Shown here: positions 16,198 through 24,990 of the stretch, one piece after another
Numbering within the stretch: the stretch's first letter is position 1
How the letters are laid out: each line of letters opens with the position of its first letter
Source: Deltaproteobacteria bacterium
Lineage (GTDB): Bacteria > Myxococcota > Myxococcia > SLRQ01
Assembly (NCBI GenBank): GCA_029210625.1
Contig: JARGFU010000001.1
Coordinates: forward strand, 451,806-515,805
Length of the DNA stretch: 64,000 nucleotides
Direction: 5' to 3'
Notes under the pieces: generated by a model
Told to the model about the DNA's origin: nothing
The model's database searches: none
What the model saw: only the letters and a program-made list of their open reading frames with translations
Translations under genes and position numbers: made by a program

Positions 16198-18171
16198 ATG
16201 CCTCAAAGGATTCTGCGCGCCTCGGTCCTTCTCGGACTCTTCCTCGCCACGGCCGCCTGCCCGAAGAGCGAGCCGACCTCCAGGAGCCCCGGACCCTCGG
16301 CTCCGGCGCCCGCTGCATCGCGCGCGCCGGATGTCCTCCTCATCACCCTGGACACTGCCCGGGCCGACCACTTCTCGACCGACGCCACCTCGTCCGAGGC
16401 CCGCCTGGCCTCGACCCCGGTCTTCGCAACCCTGGCCCGAGAGGGTGCGCTCTTCACCAACGCCCAGGCGCCGGTCCCCCTGACCCTCCCCTCCCACGCG
16501 ACGATCCTCACGGGACGCCTGCCCGAGCACCACCGCCTTCGGGTCAATGGAGCCTACCAGTGGGACGATGCCCTCCCCACCCTGGCCGAGCGCCTGAAGG
16601 CGGCGGGTTACACCACCGGAGCCTTCCTCGCTGCGGCGGTCCTCGACGCCCGCTTCGGCCTGGACGATGGCTTCGATCACTACGACGACGAGGTCGGCGA
16701 CCACGCCCAGGCCGGCGTCTGGGGAAACGCCCAGCGTCCCGGCACCGCTGTGATCGCCGCGGCGGCCCGCTGGCTGGAGGCGCAGCCCGAGGAGAGACCC
16801 ACTTTCGCCTGGGTGCACCTCTTCGATGCTCACCACCCCTACGCCTGTCCGAAGGCGCCAGGGATCTCCCGGGCCACCACCGACTACGGCCGATGCATCG
16901 AGTGGATCGACCACCTGGTGGGGCGACTCCTGGAGGGCTACCGGCGCCTGGGGCGCTACCAGCGAGCCGTGATCGCCCTGACCTCCGACCACGGCGAGAG
17001 CCTGGGTGAGCATGGTGAGCGCACCCACGGGATTTTTCTCTATCAGGCGACCCAGCACGTCCCCCTGATCCTGCGGCTGCCCGGCACCGCCGGTGGTCTT
17101 CGCATCGATGCGCCGATCCAGCTCGCTGACCTCGCACCGACCCTGCTCGCGGCCCTGGAGCTTCCGCGCCTCGAGGGCGCAGACGGAATCGACCTCGGCC
17201 CGGCCTTGCGGGGAGAGGGGCTCCCCGAACGCATCCTCCTCATGGAGAGCTACGCTCCCAGACTGCAGTATGGCTGGCATCCTCTGGTCGCGGCCCGCTC
17301 CGGGACGTCGAAGCTGGTGCGCGGCGCCGTCGAAGAGCTCTACGATCTCGAGGCGGATCCCGCGGAGCGAAAGGGGCTGGAAGTGAAGGGCTCCGAGGTC
17401 GCCGAGAAGCTGCGAGCCCACCTCGAGCTCGAGCACCGTCCTCCCTCGTCCGAGGAGTCTTTGGCACCGGATTCCGCCACCCAGGAGGAGCTCGGGGCGC
17501 TCGGTTATGTCTGGCACGACCCCGGACCGGCCAGCGAGACGGCGCCCCTCGCCGATCCTCGGGATCGAATCGGAACGCTCAACCGCCTCTCCGACGGTGA
17601 TTCGGCCGCAGCCCGGGGGAACTGGGCCGGGGCCCTGTCGATCTACGAGGAGATCCTCGCGGCCGAGCCACGCAATGCCATCGCCGCACGCAGCAGAGCA
17701 GCCGCGCTGCGTGCGCTGGGCAGGCTACCGGAAGCTGCCAGAGCCCTGAGGGAGGCGATCACGCTCTCCCCGCCAGACGCCTCGCTCCATCACAACCTCG
17801 GTCAGCTGCTCGTCCAGCTCCGGCAGCTGGAGGACGCCGAGGCAGCCTTCGGTCGAGCGGTGGAGCTCGACCCCGGGCACCATGCCGCCCGGGGCAATCG
17901 CTGGAACATCCTCTTCAGCACCGGCCGGCGTGCGGCAGCCATCACCGAGGCCGAGGCCGCGCTCGCGGCGGATCCGAAGGACGGCGAGGCGCGCCTCTTC
18001 CTCATCCTCGCGCGAGAGGGAGACAAGGGGCTGCCGGCGACCGCGGCCGCCCTCGAGCGGGCCCGAATCGAACATCCGGAGGATCCGGACCTGCGAGAGG
18101 GCCTCGTGAAGATCTACCGTCGCCTTGGGCGCGAGGCCGACGCCCGCGCCCTCGAAGCCTCAGCGCCCTGA
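16198..18171 (+). CDS. Sulfatase-like (alkaline phosphatase superfamily) lipoprotein with TPR repeats
   Basis: This 657-residue lipoprotein has a signal peptide ending ATAAC (Cys21). Residues 45-440 form a sulfatase-type hydrolase domain: metal motif VLLITLDTARADHF, the active-site loop PLTLPSHATILTG, and ALTSDHGESLGEHG. The nucleophile position (residue 96) is Thr, not the Cys or Ser that becomes formylglycine in true sulfatases. This resembles Thr-nucleophile phospho- or phosphoethanolamine transferases, so sulfatase activity is doubtful. Residues from about 465 form TPR repeats. GGAGAG precedes the ATG. The gene overlaps its convergent paralog by 12 bases at the 3' ends. Confidence 0.85.
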   Translation: MPQRILRASVLLGLFLATAACPKSEPTSRSPGPSAPAPAASRAPDVLLITLDTARADHFSTDATSSEARLASTPVFATLAREGALFTNAQAPVPLTLPSHATILTGRLPEHHRLRVNGAYQWDDALPTLAERLKAAGYTTGAFLAAAVLDARFGLDDGFDHYDDEVGDHAQAGVWGNAQRPGTAVIAAAARWLEAQPEERPTFAWVHLFDAHHPYACPKAPGISRATTDYGRCIEWIDHLVGRLLEGYRRLGRYQRAVIALTSDHGESLGEHGERTHGIFLYQATQHVPLILRLPGTAGGLRIDAPIQLADLAPTLLAALELPRLEGADGIDLGPALRGEGLPERILLMESYAPRLQYGWHPLVAARSGTSKLVRGAVEELYDLEADPAERKGLEVKGSEVAEKLRAHLELEHRPPSSEESLAPDSATQEELGALGYVWHDPGPASETAPLADPRDRIGTLNRLSDGDSAAARGNWAGALSIYEEILAAEPRNAIAARSRAAALRALGRLPEAARALREAITLSPPDASLHHNLGQLLVQLRQLEDAEAAFGRAVELDPGHHAARGNRWNILFSTGRRAAAITEAEAALAADPKDGEARLFLILAREGDKGLPATAAALERARIEHPEDPDLREGLVKIYRRLGREADARALEASAP

Positions 18172-20559
18172 GGCCTTCGCACCCGCCGCGAACTTGCGGG
18201 CCGTGGCGAGGTTCGCGCGAGTGGTCTCGTCCTTCGGAGCGAGCGCGAGCGCGCGCTCATAGGCAGCGATGGCTTCGGAGACGGCACCCCGGTTGAGCTG
18301 GATGGATCCGAGCGCACGCCAGGCCTCGACCGAGCCCGGATCGATGTCGACGGCCCGCTTCGCGACGGGCACTGCGTCCTCCAACCGATTCGAGCGGGCC
18401 TTGGCCTCGGCGAGCTGAGCCAGCACCTTCGCGGTGGCCAGGGGTGAGCCCTCCTGGACCTCGAGGAGAGCGTGCGCCTCGGCGATCCGATTCGCGTCGA
18501 GGAGCATCCGCCCGAGGGAGATCAGAGCTCCCTCATGATCCGCCTTGAGCGCCAGCACCTTCCGGTAGGCAGCGTCGGCCTCGGGGAGGCGTCCCGCCTT
18601 CAGGAAGTGAGTGGCGACGAGGAAGTGCAGCTCCGTGCTCTCCGGCGCCTTCTCGAGAGCTGACTCGAGGTACGCGACCATGGCCGCCTCTCCCTCCTCG
18701 GTCAGGATCGCCAGCGCAACCTCGGCCTGTGCCGCGCCGTCGAGCGCGTCCTCTCCAACGGCGGCCCGCGCCTCTCTCGCCACGACGGCATCTCGCCCGG
18801 TGGCCCGGAGGATCAGCCAGCGCTCCTGGCGCACCTCCCGATCGTCCGGGAACGCCTCGGCGGCACGCTCGATCCACCGCATCGCCCGATCGGGGCTGCC
18901 GCTGGAGCGGAAGCACCGGCCGAGGTTCAGGAGCGCCCCGCGCGCATCCTCGGACCCGGCGCGGGCCAGGAGACGATCGTAGACCTTCACCGCCTCCTCA
19001 CAGCCACGGGACAGGACCAGCAGATCGCCGAAGCGTCTGGCAGCGAAGTCGTTGGCGGGGTTCTCGGCGAGCACCGCGCGGTAGAGCTCGAAGGCCTGCT
19101 CGCGGCGCCCGGCGGTGTACAGGCCGTCGGCCCGGTCCATCCTTCCCTGAATCACGATCCCCACCCGCGGATCCAGGAGCGGCGCATCTGGCTTCTCCTG
19201 GACCTGGGACATGTCCACCCAGATGTACCCGAGGGCGCCGAGCTCCTCGCGGGTGCCCGGATCCAGCTCGAGCGCAGCCTCCTCTCCTGCTGGCGCCCGC
19301 GTGAGCTTCCCCAGGAGGCCTCGGAGCTTCTCGCCCTTCTCCTTCTGTACGCTGAAGAGGTTCTCCTTCTCCCGGGGATCGCCCTTCAGGTCGTAGAGCT
19401 CGTCCTCGCTCCCGGAGATCAGCTTCCATCCACCGGTCCGCAGCCCGGTCAGCTCGTGCCATCCGTACTGCAGCCGCGGCACCCAGCTCTCGATGTAGGC
19501 CGGCTCTTCCTGGTCCGACCCCTCGATCAGCCCACGCAGGTCACGACCCCGAACGCGCGCCGGGACCTCGAGGCCGGCCAGCGCGAGGAGCGTGGGCATC
19601 ACATCGATCAGGCGTGCCTGCGTCTCCACCTGGCGGCCGCCCGGCAGCCCAGGACCCCGCAACACCAGGGGGATCCTCTGGGTCGCATCGTAGATGAAGA
19701 CGCTGTGCGTGGCCTCACCGTGCTCGCCCAGACTCTCCCCGTGATCCGAGGTGATCACCATCGCGGCCCGATCGTAGCGGCCGAGCCTGCGGTAGCCTGC
19801 GACGAGCTCGCCGACGACGCGATCGACATAGGCGATCCCCGCCGCATAGGGGCGCCCCGGGTAGCGGCTGCGCTCGGGCTCGGGAGCCTCGTAGGGTGCG
19901 TGGGCATCGAAGAGGTGGACCCAGACGAAGGTCGGCTGGGTCTCGGCCTGCGCCCCCAGCCACGTGAGGGCGCGCTCGACCACGACCCGGCCGTCCCGCC
20001 TCGGATACTGGAAGAGCCCCGAGCCTCCGGCGATCCCCACGTCGTCATCGTAGGCGTCGAAGCCCTGGTCGAGCCCGTACTTCCGATCGAGCACCGAGGC
20101 TGCGACGAAGGCCCCCGTCTTCCAGCCCGCCGCCTTCAGGCGCTCGGCGAGGGTCTCCTCTTCCTCACCGAGCTTGAAGGTCCCGTTCGTCCGCACGCCG
20201 TGCTGCGGTGGGATCCGGCCGGTCATGAGCGAGGAGTGGGAGGGGAGCGTGGTAGGCGTCGGTGCGACCGCCTGGAGGAAGGCAACCCCCTCCCGGGCCA
20301 GCGCGTCGATGTTCGGAGTGGCGACGTCCGAGCCGGCGTGGCCGAAGTGATCGGCGCGGGCGGTATCGAGGGTGACGAGGAGGATATCTCGGGGTGTCTT
20401 CGTCGCGGCAGGAGACCTGACCTCCTGAGCCGCCTGCCGGGTCGCCTCCGGCCTCTCCTCCCGAGGACATCCTGCGGCAAGGACGAGAGACATCCCGAGC
20501 ACCAGCCTGGCCTGCCACGTCCGCGCTCCCTTCGAACCGCTCTCGAAGTGTCTCTTCAT
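18160..20559 (-). CDS. Sulfatase-like lipoprotein with extended TPR region
   Basis: This 799-residue paralog of the facing gene has a signal peptide with lipobox LAAGC (Cys31). The catalytic domain (about 55-470) has ILLVTLDTARADHFG, TTLPSHSSLMTGRIPPQHG and VITSDHGESLGEHG, again with Thr (residue 104) at the sulfatase Cys position. The C-terminal third is nine or more TPR units (for example EADAAYRKVLALKADHEGAL). The ATG at 20559 has GGAGAG upstream and follows a long shadow frame. Both proteins probably face the periplasm as lipoproteins, with the TPR arm presenting partners. The pair converges, so the shared ends may regulate each other by antisense transcription. Confidence 0.86.
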   Translation of the reverse strand: MKRHFESGSKGARTWQARLVLGMSLVLAAGCPREERPEATRQAAQEVRSPAATKTPRDILLVTLDTARADHFGHAGSDVATPNIDALAREGVAFLQAVAPTPTTLPSHSSLMTGRIPPQHGVRTNGTFKLGEEEETLAERLKAAGWKTGAFVAASVLDRKYGLDQGFDAYDDDVGIAGGSGLFQYPRRDGRVVVERALTWLGAQAETQPTFVWVHLFDAHAPYEAPEPERSRYPGRPYAAGIAYVDRVVGELVAGYRRLGRYDRAAMVITSDHGESLGEHGEATHSVFIYDATQRIPLVLRGPGLPGGRQVETQARLIDVMPTLLALAGLEVPARVRGRDLRGLIEGSDQEEPAYIESWVPRLQYGWHELTGLRTGGWKLISGSEDELYDLKGDPREKENLFSVQKEKGEKLRGLLGKLTRAPAGEEAALELDPGTREELGALGYIWVDMSQVQEKPDAPLLDPRVGIVIQGRMDRADGLYTAGRREQAFELYRAVLAENPANDFAARRFGDLLVLSRGCEEAVKVYDRLLARAGSEDARGALLNLGRCFRSSGSPDRAMRWIERAAEAFPDDREVRQERWLILRATGRDAVVAREARAAVGEDALDGAAQAEVALAILTEEGEAAMVAYLESALEKAPESTELHFLVATHFLKAGRLPEADAAYRKVLALKADHEGALISLGRMLLDANRIAEAHALLEVQEGSPLATAKVLAQLAEAKARSNRLEDAVPVAKRAVDIDPGSVEAWRALGSIQLNRGAVSEAIAAYERALALAPKDETTRANLATARKFAAGAKASGR

Positions 20560-20696
20560 CTCGAAGCTCTCCAGCCTCCCCCCGCGAGGCCGGCCGAGAC
20601 TACGCTTGGCCGGACCGTCTTGGCCACCACGGCCGAGTATCGGGCTCTCGCGTTCATCGCCTTGACCGGCCCCAGGCCCCGTGGGACGAAACCCCC

Positions 20697-22025
20697 GTGA
20701 GCCACGCCCGAGACGAACTCTCCTCCCGCATCGCATCAGGCAAGGCAGTCGTCGGCGTCGTCGGCCTCGGCTACGTCGGCCTGCCCCTCTCCCTCACCTT
20801 CGCCCGCAAGGGCGTGAAGGTCGTCGGCTTCGACATCGATCCGAAGAAGATCGAGGCGCTCGAGGCCGGCCGCTCCTACCTGGAACACCTGCCGGTGGAG
20901 GATCTCGGCGAGCTCGTCGGCGCCGGGATGCTCTCCCCGACCACCGACTACGGCCGGGCCGGCGAGTGCGACGCCCTCCTGCTCTGCGTGCCCACGCCCC
21001 TGACCCGCCACCGCGAGCCCGACATGAGCTACGTGGAGGGCACGGCGAGGGCCCTGGCGCCTCACCTGCGCCCGGGGCAGCTGGTGATCCTCGAGTCGAC
21101 CACCTACCCGGGCACCACCCGGGACCTGCTCTGGCCCCTCCTTGAGGAGGGCAGCGGCCTGAAGGTCGGCGAGGAGCTCTTCCTGGCCTACAGCCCCGAG
21201 CGCGAGGATCCGGGCAACCCGGACTTCGACACCCAGCGGATCCCCAAGCTGGTGGGCGGTCTCGACGCGCCGACCTGCGAGGCCGCGACGGCCCTCTACC
21301 GCCTCGCCCTCGACGAGGTCATCCCGGTCTCCTCGGCGCAGGTCGCCGAGATGGCGAAGATCTACGAGAACGTCTTCCGGGCCATCAACATCGCCCTGGT
21401 CAACGAGCTGAAGGTGCTCTGCGACAAGATGGAGATGGACGTCTGGGAGGTCATCGACGCGGCGGCCACCAAGCCCTTCGGCTTCATGCGCTTCACGCCG
21501 GGGCCGGGCCTCGGCGGCCACTGCATCCCGATTGACCCCTTCTACCTGACCTGGAAGGCCCGGGAGTTCGGGATCTCGACCCGCTTCATCGAGCTGGCCG
21601 GCGAGATCAACAACGCCATGCCCGCCTACGTGGTCGACCGCTGCACCGACGCGCTGAACGACGAGGGCAAGGCCCTCAAGGGCTCGCGAGTGCTGGTGCT
21701 CGGCGTGGCCTACAAGCCCGACGTGGACGACATGCGCGAGTCCCCGGCGCTGCCGATCATGAAGCTGCTCGAGGAGAAGGGCGCGGAAGTTCAGTTCCAC
21801 GACCCCCACGTGGCGCTCCTGAAGCCCTCCCGGAAGCACAAGCGGGAGCGGCGGTCGGTCGATCTGGACGCAGCCCGGTTGCAGGCCACCGACCTGGTGC
21901 TGATCGTCACCGATCACCGCGACGTCGACTACGGGTTGGTGGGCGCGGAGACGAAGCTGGTCGTCGACACTCGCAACGCCATGGCCCGCGTCGATGCTCC
22001 GCGGTCCCGGGTGGTGAAGGCCTGA
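20697..22025 (+). CDS. UDP-sugar 6-dehydrogenase (WbpA/WecC-type)
   Basis: This 442-residue protein has the NAD-binding start VVGVVGLGYVGLPLSLTF, FDIDPKKIEALEAG, STTYPGTTRDL, PGPGLGGHCIPIDPFYLTW (catalytic Cys in GGHCIP) and the C-terminal VLVLGVAYKPDVDDMRESPA. It oxidises a UDP-N-acetylhexosamine at C6 to the uronic acid using two NAD per turn, supplying an acidic sugar for surface polysaccharide. The start is GTG at 20697. It is followed two bases later by a TMTC-like gene, and it is divergent from the lipoprotein gene at 20559. The exact substrate (UDP-GlcNAc or UDP-ManNAc) is not decided by sequence inspection. Confidence 0.93.
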   Translation: MSHARDELSSRIASGKAVVGVVGLGYVGLPLSLTFARKGVKVVGFDIDPKKIEALEAGRSYLEHLPVEDLGELVGAGMLSPTTDYGRAGECDALLLCVPTPLTRHREPDMSYVEGTARALAPHLRPGQLVILESTTYPGTTRDLLWPLLEEGSGLKVGEELFLAYSPEREDPGNPDFDTQRIPKLVGGLDAPTCEAATALYRLALDEVIPVSSAQVAEMAKIYENVFRAINIALVNELKVLCDKMEMDVWEVIDAAATKPFGFMRFTPGPGLGGHCIPIDPFYLTWKAREFGISTRFIELAGEINNAMPAYVVDRCTDALNDEGKALKGSRVLVLGVAYKPDVDDMRESPALPIMKLLEEKGAEVQFHDPHVALLKPSRKHKRERRSVDLDAARLQATDLVLIVTDHRDVDYGLVGAETKLVVDTRNAMARVDAPRSRVVKA

Positions 22026-22027
22026 TC

Positions 22028-23992
22028 GTGCCCGGGCCGGTGCTCCCGGACCGGCGCTGGCTGCTGGCGGCGTGCGTGGCCCTGGCGGCGTGCGTGGCCT
22101 ATGCGAACTCGCTGGACGGGGCCTTCCACCTCGACGACCGTCACCACCTCGTCGACAATCTGGCCGTCCGGGATCTCGGGAACCTCCCGCGCTTCTTCGT
22201 GGATCCCGGGCTCTCCTCCTCCTCGGAGGACTCGCGGATCTACCGGCCGCTGGTGATGGTCAGCTTCGCCCTGAACCACGCCATGGGTGGGCTCGAGGTT
22301 CGCCCCTACCACCTCACGAACGTCGGCGCCCACGCGCTGACCTCGGCGATGGTCTTCCTGCTCCTGCTCTCGCTCCTCCAGGTCCGCGCGCCTGGTGAAG
22401 CCAGCGCCCGCTGGCCGGCGGCCGCTGGTGCCCTGCTCTTCGCCCTGCATCCCATCCAGACGGAGGCGGTCGACTACATCAACGCCCGCTCCTCCCTCTT
22501 CCTCACGCTCTTCCTGGTCGCCGCCGTCCTGGCCTACCTGCGCCATCGAGCCGTACGGCCGAGCGAGGGAAGGCCCCGGATCGACCGCTGGGTGATCCTC
22601 TCGTGGATATTCACGCTCGCCGCCTTCGGCTCCAAGGAGAGCGCGCCGGTGATCGTGGGCCTGCTGATCGCCACCGGCCTCTACCTGGACGGCGCCACCT
22701 GGAGGCGCGGCCTGCGTCGGGACCTCCCCCTCGTCCTGCCGATCCTCCTGCTATCGCTGGTCCCCATCGCCTTGCGCTTCACCTCGACCTCCTCCGGAGG
22801 AGGTCAACGCCTGCGGAGCATGGGCGACAACCTGCTGGTGCAAACCGTCGCGGTTGCCGGCTACCTGCGCTCGCTGGTCTGGCCCGATGACCTCGCCCTC
22901 TACCGGCACGTGCCTGCCATCGAGAGTGTGTCCTCGGGAGTGTTTCTCCTCTCGGCGCTCGTGATCGTCGGAGTGATCACCGGTGCGTTCCTGCTTCGTC
23001 GCAGGGCGCCAGGGGTGACCCTCGGGGCGGCCTGGTTCGCCTTTGCGCTGGCACCCACCTCCTCGTTCATTGCCCTCAACATGGTGGCCGCCGAGCGCCG
23101 CCTCTACCTGGCGATGGTGGGTGTAGCCCTGGCCGCCGCGACGAGCCTGCAGATTCTCGAGATCCGCCTGCGAGAGAGGGAGGCGAACCCGCTCCCCTTC
23201 CGCCTCGGCTCCGGCGCGATCCTGGGGACCCTGCTCGTGGTGACCCTCGGGCAAAATGGTGTCTGGCGCACCAGCACTGCCCTCTGGGAGAACACCACCC
23301 GCAAGCACCCGGAGAGTTGCGACGGCTGGATGAGCCACGCCGAGGCGCTGGCCGCCGAGGGGCGCCTCGAGGAAGCAGAGCAGTCCGCGCTGCGCTCCAC
23401 CGAGCTCTGCCCGGAGCGAGTCGGTGGGCTCTCGGTTCTGGCCCGGCTGCACCACCGGCAGGGCAAGTTCGAGCTGGCCGCCAGGGAGCTCCAGCGCATC
23501 ATCGACAGCGACGACCCCCGGTTCCTTTCGAAGGGAGAGATGAACATCGAGCTCGCCGAGGTCTACGAGAAGATGGGCCGCCTGGCCGAGGCCGAGGCCA
23601 TCTATCTGCCCTACCTCCAGAACATGGAGCAGCCCCCGGCCCGGGTGTTGGCGGGCCTGGGCCGGATCGCGACTGCACGGGGCCAGGCGGATCAGGGCGT
23701 GGAGTTGCTCCAGCGCGCCATCGCCCTCGATCCCGCCGCCGTGCGACTCCGGGGTGATCTGGCCCTGTGCCTACACAGCGCGGGCCGCTTCGCCGAGGCG
23801 ATCCCCCTCTACCGGGATCTTCTGGACGTCGAGCCAGCCAATTTCAGCATCACCTACAACCTCGGGCTGGCGCTGCTCAAGAGCGGCCAGCAGGGCGAGG
23901 CTCGCTCGACTTTCCAGCGCGTCCTGGGGCTCTGCCCCGACGACCGATGCCGCACCCAGGTGCAGCAACGGATCGCCGCGCTCTCACCCTGA
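22028..23992 (+). CDS. TMTC-like multi-pass membrane protein with TPR repeats
   Basis: This 654-residue protein is the third TMTC-like member. The first span is followed by GAFHLDDRHHLVDNLAVRDL, then RFFVDPGLSSSSEDSRIYRP, which closely parallels RFFVDPWLGSTSTHTPFYRP in the paralog at 2634-4370. About ten hydrophobic segments occupy residues 10-440, and five or more TPR units follow (for example GRLEEAEQSALRSTELCPE). It begins with GTG two bases after the dehydrogenase stop, suggesting one transcript. A role as GT-C sugar transferase on lipid-linked glycans is inferred from family resemblance. Confidence 0.85.
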   Translation: MPGPVLPDRRWLLAACVALAACVAYANSLDGAFHLDDRHHLVDNLAVRDLGNLPRFFVDPGLSSSSEDSRIYRPLVMVSFALNHAMGGLEVRPYHLTNVGAHALTSAMVFLLLLSLLQVRAPGEASARWPAAAGALLFALHPIQTEAVDYINARSSLFLTLFLVAAVLAYLRHRAVRPSEGRPRIDRWVILSWIFTLAAFGSKESAPVIVGLLIATGLYLDGATWRRGLRRDLPLVLPILLLSLVPIALRFTSTSSGGGQRLRSMGDNLLVQTVAVAGYLRSLVWPDDLALYRHVPAIESVSSGVFLLSALVIVGVITGAFLLRRRAPGVTLGAAWFAFALAPTSSFIALNMVAAERRLYLAMVGVALAAATSLQILEIRLREREANPLPFRLGSGAILGTLLVVTLGQNGVWRTSTALWENTTRKHPESCDGWMSHAEALAAEGRLEEAEQSALRSTELCPERVGGLSVLARLHHRQGKFELAARELQRIIDSDDPRFLSKGEMNIELAEVYEKMGRLAEAEAIYLPYLQNMEQPPARVLAGLGRIATARGQADQGVELLQRAIALDPAAVRLRGDLALCLHSAGRFAEAIPLYRDLLDVEPANFSITYNLGLALLKSGQQGEARSTFQRVLGLCPDDRCRTQVQQRIAALSP

Positions 23993-24049
23993 TGAGGCAT
24001 TGACGACGGGAAGAAGCGAGGGCACACCTGCCCCCCAAGGAGTCTCCCG

Positions 24050-24823
24050 ATGAACCACCACCTGCTCGCCCTGCTCGCTCCCCTCCTGCTGATCGCCGGC
24101 TGCCCCTCGGGGCCGGAGGCCGACACGACGCCGCCGGAGGTGGTGAAGCTCTCTCCGCCCATCGGGGCGACGGATGTGGATCCGGCGCTGAAGGAGCTGA
24201 AGGTCACCTTCAACGAGTCGATGAAGGGGAGCAGCTGGTCCTGGGTGCAGGAGAGCCCGGAGACGGCCCCGAAGCTGGGCGGCGAGCCAAAGTTCGATCC
24301 CACCGGGCGGATCAACACGGTGCCGGTGACGCTGGAGCCGGGCAGGGAGTACGTCATCTGGCTCAACAGCAAGGAGTTCTCGAACTTCGCCGACGTCTCG
24401 GGCAACGTGCTGGTGCCGGTGCGCTGGACCTTCCGGACGAAGGGTGAGGCGAAGGCCGGTGAGGGCGCCCCCGACGCGGCGCCCGCCGCGAAGGTCGACG
24501 CCCCGAAGGTCACCGCCACCTCGCCGGCCAACGGCGCCGTCGACGTCCCGCCGGGCAAGACCACCCTCACCGCCACCTTCGATCGCAAGATGAAGGACAA
24601 GGGCTGGTCCTGGGTGATGGAGCCGAAGGCCGACTTCCCCGCGCCGATCGGCGAGCCCTCCTTCGACGAGAGCTTCACGAAGAACTCGATCGAGGCGACG
24701 CTCGAGCCGGGGAAGACCTACGTGATCTGGCTGAACTCGGAGAGGTTCAAGAACTTCCAGGACGAGGCGGGCATCCCCGCGGAGCCCTTCCGCTGGAGCT
24801 TCACGACGGCGGCGGCGCAGTAG
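24050..24823 (+). CDS. Lipoprotein with two tandem Ig-like (Big_5) domains
   Basis: This 257-residue protein has a short signal peptide with lipobox LIAGC (Cys18). Two homologous domains of about 105 residues follow, joined by an Ala/Gly linker near residues 130-155. The parallels are VKLSPPIGATDVDP against VTATSPANGAVDVPP, SSWSWVQ against KGWSWVM, and LEPGREYVIWLNS against LEPGKTYVIWLNS. This is a clear internal duplication of an SbsA/Big_5-type Ig-like fold. A strong AAGGAG ribosome site lies 7 bases before the ATG. It may bind a surface partner; no enzymatic motif is seen. It precedes the menaquinone operon but is separated by a palindrome-rich gap. Confidence 0.8.
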   Translation: MNHHLLALLAPLLLIAGCPSGPEADTTPPEVVKLSPPIGATDVDPALKELKVTFNESMKGSSWSWVQESPETAPKLGGEPKFDPTGRINTVPVTLEPGREYVIWLNSKEFSNFADVSGNVLVPVRWTFRTKGEAKAGEGAPDAAPAAKVDAPKVTATSPANGAVDVPPGKTTLTATFDRKMKDKGWSWVMEPKADFPAPIGEPSFDESFTKNSIEATLEPGKTYVIWLNSERFKNFQDEAGIPAEPFRWSFTTAAAQ

Positions 24824-24838
24824 CCCCCCAGGGGAACC

Positions 24839-24871
24839 GTCAACGCCGTTGACACCCGCCGTCGACGGCGG
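24839..24871. repeat. Two adjacent palindromes ahead of the menaquinone operon
   Basis: GTCAAC-GCC-GTTGAC spans 24839-24853, and the perfect 16-base palindrome CCGCCGTCGACGGCGG spans 24856-24871. They lie between the Ig-like lipoprotein and the polyprenyl synthase gene. They could be operator half-sites or terminator arms, but no T-tract follows. The following 60 bases also contain self-complementary GCGC-rich sequence, suggesting a structured leader of the operon. Confidence 0.55.
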
Positions 24872-24990
24872 TGACAGCGGAGGAGCTCGCGGGGCGCGCA
24901 AGTGCGCGAGATCGCGTGCGCGTGCGTGCGCACGAGGGTGGTCCCGACCTTGCTCTGGGCAAGGGGCGAACCCCTTTTCCCGGAGGCAGC

